From positions 57,615,010-57,679,009 of the forward strand of contig NC_088712.1 of assembly GCF_963576615.1 (NCBI RefSeq): a stretch of DNA of 64,000 nucleotides, written 5' to 3'. Within the stretch, counting starts at the first letter, position 1, and each line of letters starts with the position of its first letter. The notes beneath the pieces are model-generated. The model had not been told where the DNA came from, did no database searches, and saw nothing but the letters and a program-made list of their open reading frames with translations. Positions 11,801-24,100 of the stretch are shown here, piece after piece. Made by a program: the position numbers and the translations under genes. This DNA is from Watersipora subatra (taxonomy: Eukaryota > Bryozoa > Gymnolaemata > Cheilostomatida > Watersiporidae).

Positions 11801-14593
11801 GGTAATCTTCTCATCAACAAAAAGAGAGGGTAACTCCAAATTTATAAATAACAAATGCTTGTTGCGCCGCTTTATTCGAAGATGAACATTTGGTTCATCT
11901 TCGAATAAAGCGAAGAGATAGTTTTCTAGATAGTGTATCTCTTGTAATATCTGAGACTTGAACAAAAAATGAGAGATACTTCTAAGAAAAACACGTAGAA
12001 CCAAAGGCAACTAAAATAGTTGTGCTTAGGCGGCCATTCTGAGGCGAAGCCTTGAACAAAACAAAAAACAGACAGAGCTTCAGCAGAGTTAACATAGGGT
12101 ACGTAAACTAACTTATAATGTGTGAGCTCTGAATTACCATCACTGATTTATGTTTTTGCGCCGCTTTAAGTTGTTTCAGACTTCTGTCTTTGGAATTTTT
12201 CTGTTTTTTCTTTAGACAGTCACTTCTGTATGGCTTTGTGAACTTGTTAAAAAACATGATCTGAAGATGTTTGCGTTTTATTTCCTATAAGTTCTTTTAA
12301 TTTTAAGCCAAATCCTGTTTTTTCCTCATACTGGTGCCAATCACATTTTTCCCATAACTGTAAAACCAAAAAGGACACGATGAAGTACTATTTAATACTT
12401 TAGTAATTAAATTTGCTCTAGTATTTTACCTATTTTTATCAATGCAATTTACCCACTTGTACTTCCTTCTAGGCCCACCCACAAAATAGAAATTTCAGCC
12501 AAACAGGAACTGAGTTTTTTTAAGTATGTACCCTAAATTTAGTACTTGAAAACGCTTAAACTTTTGTTTAACCTTTGACAAATACTACGTATATTCCTAC
12601 ATGTAAGTACATATACATGTTCCTATATACTTGACATACAGTACTTGTATAGTACATTGTGTATACTGAAATCCATAAAAGATTAATAAGATTTTGTTGA
12701 TGACATCAACTAGCTCATTGCTAGGGAGCTTTTTTGTCGATTGACTGCTATTTCGTTAATGTCTAAAGGCTGATTCTATCTATATCGCTGTATGTAGGAA
12801 TTGTCTTACCGGCGATTACTGGTTGACCATGTGCGCCGTCATGCGATGGCATTGTCGAAGCAACGCGAATACGTCAGGAAAATTGCAGTTGTCAAACATT
12901 TCCAATAGTTCGCTGACCATCCACGACAGACTTCTGTGATGGTGGTTAGCCGTCGCGGACAGCTTGATCTATATTTTCATCCATGACAGTTTCTGCTGGG
13001 CTAGTATTTCATCATTTTCGCAAGCATATTATATAATGGTAACGCTATCCTGCGGATTATTTGTCAATGTAAAGGCAGACGGGTTTGTGATAGTGTGAAC
13101 AATGATATTACAGGCGATCACCGAAGTATTGTGGGATCATTGCCGACATATGGCGATATAGTCTGAACCAGCCTTTAGAGATGAGGCCGATTGTGTATTA
13201 CTATACTCATACCTATGAAGGGCGTTGAAAACCTACAATGGAGCAAATCCGTGGTAGATAAGGCCACAAAGTGACTAGTGTATTTCAGAAAATTTGGAAG
13301 TGTAAGAGTAATTGTAGAACTAAGTGAGACTCTGCAATTAACTATTGAGATTTACAGCAAGAATTGGTATTCAGACTGCGATCTGATTGAGCACTTACCT
13401 CCCGCGCAGATATCATCAAACTGTTCTCTGTTGGCGACAGCTGATTGATAAATCAGGTTTCGTCTTTTTTTACTTTTATCGTATTGAGCGCAGTTAGTTT
13501 TGTAGCGAGCTCGAAAAGCCAAGAGTTTATCTGAAACTGAAATCATTGAAGAATAGCACAATAAAAGAGTCATAACATTAAAAAAGTTTCCATTTAGCAG
13601 CTTTTTCGATATAAAATAGATTGAAAAATGATTGTTTTGCATACATACCTGCCAACTCTCACGCATTGGGCATGAGACTCACGCAATCACCCAAAGAAAA
13701 AATGAAAATGCATGAGAAATGCGTGAGATTTTTGCCCCAATTTCCACAATTTTATATATACCATCATTAATACATCAATTGCCCCAAAACCAAATCTCAC
13801 GCACTGCCCCACTCTTGGGTTGGCAGGTCTGTTTGCATATGGTTAAAGACTAACTTGTTATTTTTTAGCATTTTTCATACCACAAACGTTTCAACTTTCC
13901 CAGTTGTCCAATGTAAGAATATCACAAAGAAATGTTTTTTTGTGGTAAATCTATAACACTTCTGGGAACATAAAGTTCCCAATCACCCTGCCAAATGTCT
14001 GTCTGTGCAGCCAGCCTTTAGTATAACTGCCAAAACAGCTTTCTGCAACAAATAACGAGTAATGAAAATTGTCTTTGACTGAGCAGCTATAGAAATTTCT
14101 GGCATGCGCTCAACAGCTAGCAGTCTCTCAACATACCTGTAGTCCCTGGAGAAGTAGTCATTTCCTGTGTGATCGTAACAGTCGACGGAGTTTGTGCCGG
14201 TATGCAAACGCCTTCAGTCTCTTCGGGAAATCTTTCGCAAGAAAAGTTTTCTGGCCACTCAAATCCAAATCTTTCCAATAGACTACCACAACCGGACTGA
14301 ACTGCCTCACAAGAGTTCCGACAGGGAGGGATTGGATGGTCAAGTATAGTGCAAGGAGAAAAAAAAAGTGTGCAAAAAAATGACAACGAACTTGGCGAAC
14401 AGTCGATCTTTAGCAGCGGAGTGAACGGAAGAAATTCTCTTTTTGCCTCATCTTGTGTTTCATGGCCCAGATTGTTTGGGTAAGAAGTCTGGTTGTAGCC
14501 TAAATTCAAACACGAATCAACCTCGATCTTTTCACAGCGCTGGCCTAGGGCAGTTCCGCAAAAAAATAATAGCATGAATAGAAGTCTCGCCAT
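5849..14593 (-). CDS. Secreted Frizzled-CRD protein, copy A (sFRP-like, 4 exons)
   Basis: Exons, in transcript order: 14593-14137, 13530-13399, 8238-8064, 5906-5849. All introns are GT..AG, with phases 1, 1 and 2, and the joined frame is 822 nt (273 aa plus stop). Exon 1 encodes a signal peptide (MARLLFMLLFFCGTALG) and a CRD with all ten cysteines, including the NQTSYPN and PIPPCRNSCEAVQSGC stretches and a WPENFSC glycosylation site. This is the Wnt-binding fold of Frizzled and sFRP. Exons 2-4 encode about 120 aa with four cysteines (NCAQ, DDIC, VCSV, VTCEG), a very basic segment and the tail FPKVSKNGQMVRIV. There are no membrane helices, so it should be soluble. The inner ATG was chosen because copy B has an in-frame stop upstream of it and all three paralogues keep it. 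The C-terminal part sits where sFRPs carry an NTR domain, but I cannot match it to NTR. The CRD call is firm; the function as a Wnt binder is inferred from the family. Confidence 0.88.
6018..6941. mobile_element. TIR element in copy A intron 3, GTAGACGCTCC family
   Basis: Starts AGTAGATGCTCCTATAACG and ends CGTTGTAGGAGCGTCTACTG, an imperfect terminal inverted repeat. Further copies are at 18325-19248 and 62359-63113. No transposase frame seen, so non-autonomous. Confidence 0.65.
7283..7325. repeat. AT-rich microsatellite
   Basis: TATAATAATATATATATAAT-type simple repeat; the same tract is at 19588-19629 in unit B. Confidence 0.8.
8456..8610 (+). repeat. Purine (GA-rich) simple tract, unit A
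   Basis: Almost pure purines with GAGAGG/GGGAGA motifs, in copy A intron 2. It differs in length and order from the tract at 20769-20942. The Arg/Glu-rich reading frames across it are artefacts of composition. Confidence 0.85.
10030..10250. repeat. 18-base minisatellite, unit A
   Basis: About eleven to twelve variant copies of CATATGGTGGCAGGTGA with A/T changes, in the second intron of copy A (8238 to 13399). It produces three overlapping Cys/His-rich frames on the minus strand because the period is a multiple of three; none is a credible gene. Confidence 0.85.
10837..10968. repeat. 20-base tandem repeat, unit A
   Basis: Roughly six copies of ACAACACACAAAGTGAAACT; unit B (23163-23262) has about one or two fewer. 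Confidence 0.85.
11205..11385. repeat. 85-base direct repeat in AT-rich DNA
   Basis: AATGCTATAA(A/C)(A/T)AATAAATAAC begins twice, 85 bases apart, followed by matching AGGTAAACATGAAATA; also present in unit B at about 23510-23680. Confidence 0.7.
11868..11912. repeat. Perfect 20-base hairpin, only in unit A
   Basis: CGCTTTATTCGAAGATGAAC, five-base loop ATTTG, then the exact reverse complement. In unit B (about 24164-24195) only a degraded left arm remains. Confidence 0.85.
12765..13176. mobile_element. TIR MITE (AAAGGCTGGTTCA family), unit A
   Basis: 412 bases, from AAAGGCTGATTCTATCTATA to TATAGTCTGAACCAGCCTTT. No coding capacity. Other members are 25226-25637 and the interrupted one at 44626-45772. 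Confidence 0.8.
13648..13827. mobile_element. Small TIR element in copy A intron 1
   Basis: 180 bases from CCTGCCAACTCTCACGCA to CACTCTTGGGTTGGCAGG, with internal inverted CTCACGCA blocks. Lies about 118 bases upstream of exon 2; the unit B counterpart is 26109-26288. Confidence 0.7.
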
Positions 14594-14637
14594 ACTGACT
14601 ACTAGCAGCAGTTTGATTGGCAGCGACGCTTGAATAA
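14594..14637 (-). promoter_or_regulatory. Conserved block immediately 5' of the copy A start codon
   Basis: About 44 bases ending at the ATG (CGCTGCCAATCAAACTGC ... AGTCAGT) are nearly the same in copies A and B and in the much older copy C. It contains a CCAAT motif and an initiator-like TCAGT. Probably 5' UTR and/or core promoter. In copy A it could also be read as coding, because an upstream ATG at 14644 is in frame. Confidence 0.5.
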
Positions 14638-14649
14638 CAGCCACACTGC

Positions 14650-15400
14650 TATACGCTGACCCTAGGCGCCCTTATTCATCCAACCCTAACACATATCAGC
14701 CCACTTCAATTACACATGTATTGGGAAAGAGATTGGCAAAGTTTCAAACCAAATATCTGTTGCAAGTATTTAGTTACAACACCACTCAAGGTCAACCCTT
14801 TCTAACCATACACAGATATTTTTAGAGAGTGATGATCGAGTGTTCCTAGCAAGAAGGCAGAGTATCAGAAAAGAAGGGATCATGTTGCCCAACGCACATC
14901 TGTTTATCGATTCATGAAGTTTTCATATAGCGGTAGGGTAGCGCATGGCATTGCAATGCTATCATGGAAACAGCCGGATCACTTTTATTTTGTCATGATT
15001 CGGTGTCACTGTTTGGGAGCGAACATCCGCGTGATGCAGCATCTTTGTGCCAGGGAAGTGGCCTAACGACCAATGGCGTTGCACCTGTGCGAGGGGGGCA
15101 TGAGATTTGCTTTCTTGTTACTCTGTATGTAAAATTTTTGGTGTTAAAACCTCAGAAGAAAATAACTTTTCCAAATAACGTCAATAGTCACACTTTTTGC
15201 CTGTCCTAGTTATGGCACCGGCTATAGCGTTCAAGTTGCAAGATTATGCATCTCTATGGACAACCATTTTAGTTTGTATTCGCTCATGATTGTTGGAATA
15301 AATCTTTAAATATAGCTTCAGGTACGTTGCTATAGATGTTGCAAATGGTTTAAAAATAGATCAGCTGAAACTTGTCCCACTGTTTGATAAGTAGGATGCA
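14650..15400. other. Upstream region of copy A and duplication junction
   Basis: Probable promoter-proximal DNA of copy A, matching 27110-27845 upstream of copy B. The frame at 14964-15209 (plus) has a counterpart at 27427-27669 but no recognisable domain and a changed C-terminal half. The spacer GATAAGTAGGATGCA (15386-15400) is the junction. Confidence 0.6.
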
Positions 15401-18155
15401 AGTAAGATGCGAGTTCACCAGCAGTGGGCAACTCCGAACCCATTTGAAGCATGGAAACGGGGTAATATCAGCTTTCTTGATGGTTTTATGTTGCTAAAGG
15501 CTGAGTCACAGTTATCTTCCCTTTGCTTTCTTCAGAGACAAAAACTTCACAAGCTTGTTTGATGCAGAGCTTAGCAAACTCGATCGACTTCATAGGTTGA
15601 AAAAATTTAACAATAATAAAAAACTTTCTGAAGCAATTTATAAAGAATTTGATAAACTCTTTACTCAAAGACACCGTGTTGTAAAAGAATGAGTTTTATC
15701 GAAATCACAAAAAGACAGAAGCATTTGCGTTTGAAGTATGTGTAACCCCTAGGAGTTGTGCTACCAATGAGTAGGCAAGCACTGTCTGTCAAATCAGAGG
15801 TTGGTTCATTGTATTTATCTCTAGCATTTATATTAGTCTCCATACACTCAGCCGTTGAGGTTCAAAAAGTTTAGCTTGAATTCTCAGCACAATAAGGATG
15901 TTCAGGCCAACATGGTTACTATATAGGATTGTTATTCTGTAGTAACAACAGCCCTCAAAATAAAGAAGCGCATGAACTCTCGAACAATTAGTCATGTATT
16001 GGGTGATAGAAGGCTAAGCATCATGTGCGCAGCAACGTCATTTGCTACCACACAGTCATTAGTCTATGTGGATAACTACAGGCTATATGACAAGTACTGT
16101 CTTCACAGCTCTATGAAGGAAAGAGAAACCAGGGCAGACCCAGACTGATATGCAAAGATGTAGCAAACCGTAACATGAATTTTAGTATACTAGGCTTCAT
16201 ATGTTTGTTTGGATTTGTAGACTTTACACTGCATCATTTTGAAAAAAGTTTTTGGTGCTAAATTTGGCATTCTAAAAGTAGCTGAAGCGAAACGTTCTTA
16301 GCTAAAGTTTTTGCTGACTGACTATGCATGAAGACCAAAGTTTTGATATAGCTTTGCTTCTAAAATTTTTATACTTTTGGTATGGGAGTCATTGGAACAT
16401 TTCATCCTTTAAAGATGATCTCGGTAGAACCTAGGTGTATGTATAAGATTCTATTGACATTAGTAATAATCAACAAATGATTTTTTGTCACATGACAGAA
16501 CAAGAATCAGATGACAGAAGAAGGTGTAAAACAGAGCTAAATCATAAGACAAGCATCATTGAAAGGACAGATCGCAGGAGAACTGTTAGCCAACAGGCGG
16601 TACACACGCTTACATTATGTGCGAGTAAAATTACAGTTGAACCTTTAATTGCGAAAGATCATGGATGCAAAATTTCTAAGTTATGAAAAGTATTTTAATA
16701 AATATAACGCTCCGAATAAAGAAAGATGCTTTTAAACACGAAAGACCGGGCAGAAGTAGATGGCAGCTCAGTTTATAAGAGTCGCATATGAACTGCTCTG
16801 GCATTGGCTGACACTCAATGACTTCCTTTCTCTCTTCTCTGTTGACCAACGCCTATTATTTAAGGTATAAAAGCTGTTCATAGTTTTATTCGTTATTTCT
16901 CTGCTTTTTTCAAATATGTATTTTATCTATTTATTATGCAATAATCCGGTTTTAACACGTATTTGTTACAAATTTTAACCTTTATTTATAGTTTATAAAA
17001 TCATTGCGTGCAAGTTTGGCGGGACTTGCAATGAGTCAGGGTATTTAAATGGTAAAATGCATTATGGTATAAAAACTTTTCTACATACAAAGGTTTGACT
17101 GAATCAAAACTACCTAGTTAATTGGTGTGTTTAGCCTGAGCACCAGGTTGTTTACTATATACTACTGATTTTAACGCGACAAAGAGGTTTCTATAATATT
17201 ATAACTAATCAACACAAGGGACTCATGCTATTAATCAGAAAGCTAGTGTTGGAAAACCTTTGCTCTAATTCCTGGGTGCACATTTATTAGTATAGTGCTG
17301 AGGCTATGAATATAACCAGCCTTGTTCAGATATTGATTAAATGAAAAGGTTCAGAGGCTCAAATTCATGTTACTAGCGACGTTAGATCAGATCTCTAGCA
17401 TTGAGTAATCACGTCTGTCAACTGATGCATAGCCTTAAAACTTCCTTTGTCTAGCCCAACAGTGCGAGTGGAAGTTATTAATTTAGAGCTCATTATTTTA
17501 CATTGATAGTATCTAGCCTGCCTTTCTTGATATCTTTCTCGCACGATTTTCTTTAAATGCCGGTGTTGATTGTCTAAAAAAACATTTTCAAATCAATTTC
17601 TAAGCACCTATATCTACTTTTGCTATTTTGTGCAAAATTTTAAAATGTGTGTATTATTTATTTGTGCTGAAACAAATAATTTTGGTCATATTATATTTTT
17701 GTTGTTTTTTAAACGTATAAAAGTAAACTATATAGACAATACCATTAATATGATGCTTAGACTGTTGCAAAATATTTATTAATAGATTCATGTATATGCC
17801 AGAGCTAAATGCGCAGACAATGTACTCATATACTTCAATGTAGTATAATGCATCTTATTTAAAACAAATACAAAATTATATTAATAAACAATACTTATAA
17901 GCTTATGCCAGATGGAAGTACAGAGAAAGGAATTTGGTTCCTTGTGTATAGGCAGCCGGGCATGGTCAAAGCTTAACTTAACAGTTAACACTGTAACAAC
18001 AATATGTTATACGTCATTCCTTAGAATTGAAAGATTTGAGAATAATCTACAATAAGTGAAATATTGCATATGATTTATGGCACAGGTTTGTGTGCCAAGA
18101 ACTGCATAATCTAATTCAGCCATTTCAAAGTTATAAATTGTATATTTCTTGTCTT
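15401..18155. other. 3' flank of copy B within unit B
   Basis: Counterpart of 3402-5848 with an extra ~300-base block. No gene recognised; the small frames do not stay open in the two copies in the same way. Confidence 0.5.
16157..16460. other. ~300-base block present only in unit B
   Basis: Follows ATGCAAAGATG and precedes the resumption of similarity at ACATGACAGAACAAGAATCA. Unit A has only about 30 unrelated bases here. Either an insertion in B or a deletion in A; no clean target-site duplication or inverted ends seen. Confidence 0.7.
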
Positions 18156-21100
18156 TTATACCTGTACTATGCGTACCATTTGTCCATTCTTGCTGACTTT
18201 GGGAAAACTGAAACTGCAACAGACGAAAAGAAAAGTAAAGATTAAATGAATTTAAAAAATCCATTAGTGTTTTAACATAGACTCTGCGTTGATCATGACA
18301 AGGCAACTCCTGTGATATGATATAAAGTAGATGCTCCTATAACGTATACCTCCTATAACTTAAAATCCAGATAACGTAAAGAATCTAATTGAAATTTTTG
18401 CTTTGTACTATGTAAAATATCCCATTTAACGTAAAGTTTCAAGTCGGTGCGAATTCTAGAACTTGATTCGAATGACAAAAATCTCGAAAGTAGCCTTAAA
18501 ATATCCCTTTTTCTTCTGCAGCACTTGAGGGAGAAAATGACATATACAGTCATCTTTATTTATATATTTGAGTACCTTGACAATTTAGTTCGCCGTGAGA
18601 GATAGTCAGTTGTGTCAATCAAGCACGTAGAATAAGTAGCTGCGCAAATATTCAGAAATCCTTAAAAGCGATCGATTAGTAAACACGTTACAGAGTTAGT
18701 ATGCCAAGCAGAATGTGACAAGTTGTAGTCACGTCGACAGCTATATTTTATCTTTAAATCAAAACCTCAGCAAATGATAGATGCATGGTCAGACAGACAT
18801 TACTCTTTTACGTATAATAAATATATATTTTTGTTTTACTTTATTTTAGACATACAAAATGTTTTTATTATTTTGCCTTTGCAGAATAGACCTCGCTTTC
18901 TATAAAAGTAAAAGGATACATGTAAATTTATATCAAAATTTTGCGCTCTCCTTAACTTATTGTAAAATTACCGCAGTCATGGACCAAGCAGACATAAAAG
19001 AGAGTGGATTTGTTAATGCAAACCAATAATAATAATAAACAATAATAATACTCCAGTTACTGTACAGTCATTAATTTAATATGTTAAGTCTCGTCTTTTT
19101 CTTTTATGAAGAGCCAAAGATTTGAGTTTGAGAAGATCTTAGAACATATTAGAAAATTTTTATGTACTTTACTGTTTGTATAACATTACATTCTAATAAC
19201 ACAGACCTTCCCAGAACGAGTTATTTACGTTGTAGGAGCGTCTACTGTATATGATATGCTGTTCGTAACACAAAAGTGTTAGTGCAGTTATTACTGTTAG
19301 TACCATTGTGTACAGTAAGACTATTAGCATTATCACTACCAATACACCGCTGCTATTACTATAGCTACTATTACTAGCAACACTACTATTTACTGCCAAC
19401 ACACAAGTATTGCTCCAGCAACTAATACTGTGATCGAATACTGCTCCTGTAACTAATACTGCCAAATAAGGTAACACCCCGGCAGAACTCACGGTTTATT
19501 TGTGACAACAACCTTTTTAACTCCCTGAAATATTATGCCTAGCAGCTTCTGACCCTTTTTGGAGAAAGGCCATTTTTTTTAAAACTGGATATAATAATAT
19601 ATATATAATAATATATATTATATAATAATGCGTGACATAAAATTAAAATACTAGAATATCAATAACCCAGCTGAGAATCAACAAGCACCCGACCTTGACC
19701 TGTTGTAGCAAAACAATTACTCATGCCAGTCACTCACTATTGAGCAGGTTCACTTGCATTTATATATATTTCTATCACTATAAAGAGTTGGCTATTTTAC
19801 GTTTGAATTAAAAAGTAATTCTACCACTAAACATAAATAAGATAAAGTAAACTCAAAGCTACGACATAACTCTAGATTGATAGTAACAAGTAGAGTAATT
19901 GTTTAGACTAAAACTTATCTGGAAAATCAAATATGTCTTCACTACAAATCTGTTTTGCAGTCTTGAAACATATTTATACAGAAAAAAATCGACTTTGCAG
20001 ATAAGCTTTACTCTAATATATATTAATATATTTATACATTTAAATATGTATATATTTACATATTTATATACGTTTATCTATATATGTTTACGTTATTATA
20101 CTATTACATTTTTATTCATTTGTAAATTTATGCAACAAGGACACTTTTTAGCAGAAGTTGCAGCCTTCACACAATGGTTGCAAGAGAAAGCATTCTTTTT
20201 GATGATGGTGAAAAGTTCTATTTACCGAGCCCAATTGGAGCCGTTGTAAAAAGTGCATCACAGAACTGCTAGCGACTAAACAGCTTGGTTTTAAAGCATT
20301 TGCCATAATCAAAAAGCACACTGTCTAAACAGAAGAGCGAGTACTTTGTGGTGAGCAAGAGACTTACAGTTCTTTTGATCCTGAAATGATACTTAGCGCC
20401 ATCCTTCGCTTTATCTTAATTCTCTTGTTCAGCTCCTTTTTTTGCTTTCTCGAAGAAGCCTGTGCGGTGAGATTTGTGAGCCAAAACACCTCCATTCTCT
20501 TGCCTTCACAGGTAACTTGAGGTTGCCAGTAGACACTGCACACTACAAACACAAGTTGTTTGAGAAAATCAAGTCTGAAGCTGTCTGAAGCTACTGTTAG
20601 AAGTTAAGAAAAGATATTGCATTATATGGGGTTTGAACTAACAGCATTCAGCTCCATTGCTCAGCACACCACCACCTGCATTAATCGTCCGCCTTTCACG
20701 ATTTAAGTGTTGTACATTTTCTATAATGTGTTGTCCAGTCTTTATAATGTATTGTCCCTTTAATAAGAAAGGGAGGAGAGTGGGAGAAAGAGAGAGGGAG
20801 AGAGAGAGGGAGAGAGAGGGAGAGAGAGTAGAAGAGAGAGAGGGAAAAAGTGGAAAGGAGAGGAGGGAGAGAGGAATAGGGAGGGAGGAGAGTGGGAGTG
20901 GGAAAGAGAAAGGTAGGGAAGAGATGGAGAGAGAAGGGAGAGATTACACTAGGTGACACTCAAAATATCCACGTTCTGCAGAATACACTGTACAGTCAGA
21001 ATACCATGTTGATAAGTGTTTTATCCTAGAACACATTGAAAAATTGACAAAACTCTCACTTTCTAAACTCACAGTTGATAGAGCACTGCCATGGCACAAG

Positions 21101-24100
21101 CTGCTATAAAACTAGTTGAGGCAATGCAGGGGTCTCAAATATTTATGGATATTTCATGTTTTAAGCAAAAATAATTCAAAACTTAGATTATAACAAATGT
21201 GTTCAGTTTATGTTAAATTCTTCTATTGGATTGATTCATCAGTCTTAATAGAGCAATTACCATGTCTGTCATAGTTAACCCATAACAGACTAGAGAGGAT
21301 AACTCCAAGTTCACTAGTAGACCAGCAACTAAATGAATACACATAACCCACTACATGATAAATAGTTCTTAGACATTTAGTCAGAGGTTTATCTTTAGTT
21401 TATGCATAAAAAATACAATAGCACCTCATTTGATGCAAAATAGTACAGGAACCCAATTTTAATGCTCTATGCAAACATAACAGAACGCTGGCCGTATAGC
21501 AAATGTGTTCAGTCTATGCTAACAATGTTCTATTGGATTCATTTGAGGGCTCTTGATAGATCAAATATTACCAAAAGCAGCATGGGAAAGATAACTCCAG
21601 AATTGTGAATACACTTTGGACTAAATGAATACTTGATGATATACTTTATGGATATTTCATCACAAAGGCCCATTTATGTTACGCACAGAAAACCCAAACC
21701 AGCCATTTGTTCACCTGTCATCCTTATGTTGGCTGAATGCCTTGTTCAGTTTATAACTAAACAATATGTGAGTTTGAGCCGGTTTGAACCAGATTTTTCC
21801 GGTTGAGTATTCTCGTAAGGTAAATGAAAAACCATATTTAGATGATGAGTCGACTTGAGAATGTAGATTCACAAAGTTTATTGTTAAGAGCAATAAATTC
21901 TACTTTTGGGATTACTACTTTTGGTTGCATATTCAGCAACCAGTTCTGACAAAGAGCCAAGTGCTAGAACATGTGTTCAATACTCTGCTCCAGTTTCGCA
22001 GGCCATACATATACTCATAATTTACCATTGCATATTATTATCAGTTTATCTTTTGTCATATTATTTATGGTATACGCATTGATTATAATCTAGTTCCAAG
22101 ATATGTGACAATTGATTTATTTGTGTTGCAAAAAAGAGCATTTTGATTAATTGCAAATCTAAATCCTATTCCATCATATCATATTATAAATTATGATTTA
22201 TTAATTGATTCATGATTAATAAATCAATAAAATAAATTTAATTACAATGAATTACTTGATAACAGTGATTTATCAAACTAGAATTACCCAAACAAGAATG
22301 TGGTAGACTGCAATTCTGAATCACATAGTAGACCTCACTTTGACAGTTGGTAGGTAACATTCGATAGCAGGTGATGTGTGATGGCATATGGCAGCAGGTG
22401 ATGTATCGTGACAGGTGACATATGGTGGCAGGTGACATATCGTGACAAGTGACATATGCTGGCAGATGACATATTGTGGCAGGTGACATATCGTGGCAGG
22501 TGAAATATAATAGCAGGTGACATATGGTGGCAGGTGAAATATAATAGCAGGTGACATATGGTAGCATATGACATATGGATTTAAATTGGATGCTATAGTA
22601 GCACACTATATTTTCATAAAAAATGAGTTTCAACTTATAGATAGCAAAGTCTTAATACTGCCTTGTTTGACCTTCATAGATCAGAGTCATAGTTGTGTAC
22701 AAGCATTATTTGTGTGTAAGCAATATCAATGTCTCATTTTTGTTACATGTATCTACATGTAGATTGGGCACCAAAGCAAACAATTTTTTGTGAATCATCA
22801 ATCACTAAACAGCTGGCGGGTGAAACTGTTTGGGTCTGTTTTCTTCATCGCAATGGCTTGTTATGAAGATAGTAAAGCCTGGGGCCATATCTTGCTTTGC
22901 CAAAAAAAATTGACAGCCATAAATAGTTAAACCAAAATCGTTAAACATAACTGTCAAAACAAGACAGCAAGAGCTGTTAGGTTTATGCTTCAAACATTGC
23001 TTTTATGGTTCACATCTGTTTACTAAACAGGCTGCAGGGAGACCTATGACTAACACCAACCTTTGCTTTTAATATGAGACAACATTAAACATATCAAATA
23101 CACACATGTAGATATCTTGCACTACACAGGGTGGTGTAGTTTACATCTTAGTCGCTCTACCTACAAACACATACAGCGAAACCACAACACACAAAGTGAA
23201 ACTACAACGCACAAAGTGAAACTACAACACACAAAGTGAAACCACAACACACAAAGTTAAACTCTGTTACTCATTGCCTTGTACCATGCATTTCCAAACT
23301 AGCACAAGTTGTAACAAGTATTCCTATAGTAATACAATGCATTTTACTCAATTTGTTTCAGAATCAAAAGCTATAATTAGTACTTGAAGAAACCTAGAGC
23401 ATTAAATCAATAAATCTATCAAATCAATAAGTTAAATCAATGAAGTATGTAAAATTATATAAAATAATAAATGTAAAACCAAATTTATATATAAAAAGTA
23501 AGTTTGTAAAGTAATGCTATAAATAATAAATAACATATAAATTATGATATAAAAAGTAAACATGAAATACAAATATAATTATTTGTATTTCTAAAGTAAT
23601 GCTATAACTAATAAATAACATGTAAAATGTATTATAAAAGATACACATGAAATATAAGTGTAAAATACATTTACAAAATATAACTATAAAGTATAGACCT
23701 AAATAATACTATGTAATAACGTTTTTCTTTAAAGATGTATGAACGGGAGTGATGGCTCGGCAATGTTCAGATTCAGTAGCAAAGTGATTAATAGAAGTAT
23801 CCAACTTCTTGTAACCTACACTAGATAAAGACTAATCTTAGACTAATCTAGTTAACTTAGTCTATGTATTTTTATTGCTTCAAAACTTGGCTTTTAATTT
23901 CTACCAGCATTTTTATTTTTATGTGCAAAATTGCAATGCTTTGAAAAATTTTAGATATAGCACGTTGCAAATTACTTTGTATGCAATGACAAATAATTAT
24001 TCATATTTTACATCATATCTAAGAGTGGTCTACAGCCAAACCTCTAAAAATCACACATGATTAATGCTAAAGATGTTTTTATTGGATCTAATTATGGGTA

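Larger units (their letters stand above)
3402..15385. repeat. Tandem segmental duplication, unit A (~12.0 kb)
   Basis: Unit A aligns with 15401-27845 almost end to end, including coding, intronic and repeat sequence. The match begins at AGTAAGATGCGAG and ends at CTTGTCCCACTGTTT. The offset starts at 11999, rises to about 12307 after an indel near 4150, and is about 12463 at the right end. The unit contains the whole of gene copy A and its upstream region. A few percent divergence by eye suggests a fairly recent event. Confidence 0.95.

Noticed and set aside
14594..14644. Longer N-terminus of copy A from the upstream ATG at 14644
   Set aside because: Copy B has no such ATG and a stop just upstream. 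Copy C's upstream ATG is at a different place. The inner ATG is shared and begins a good signal peptide.
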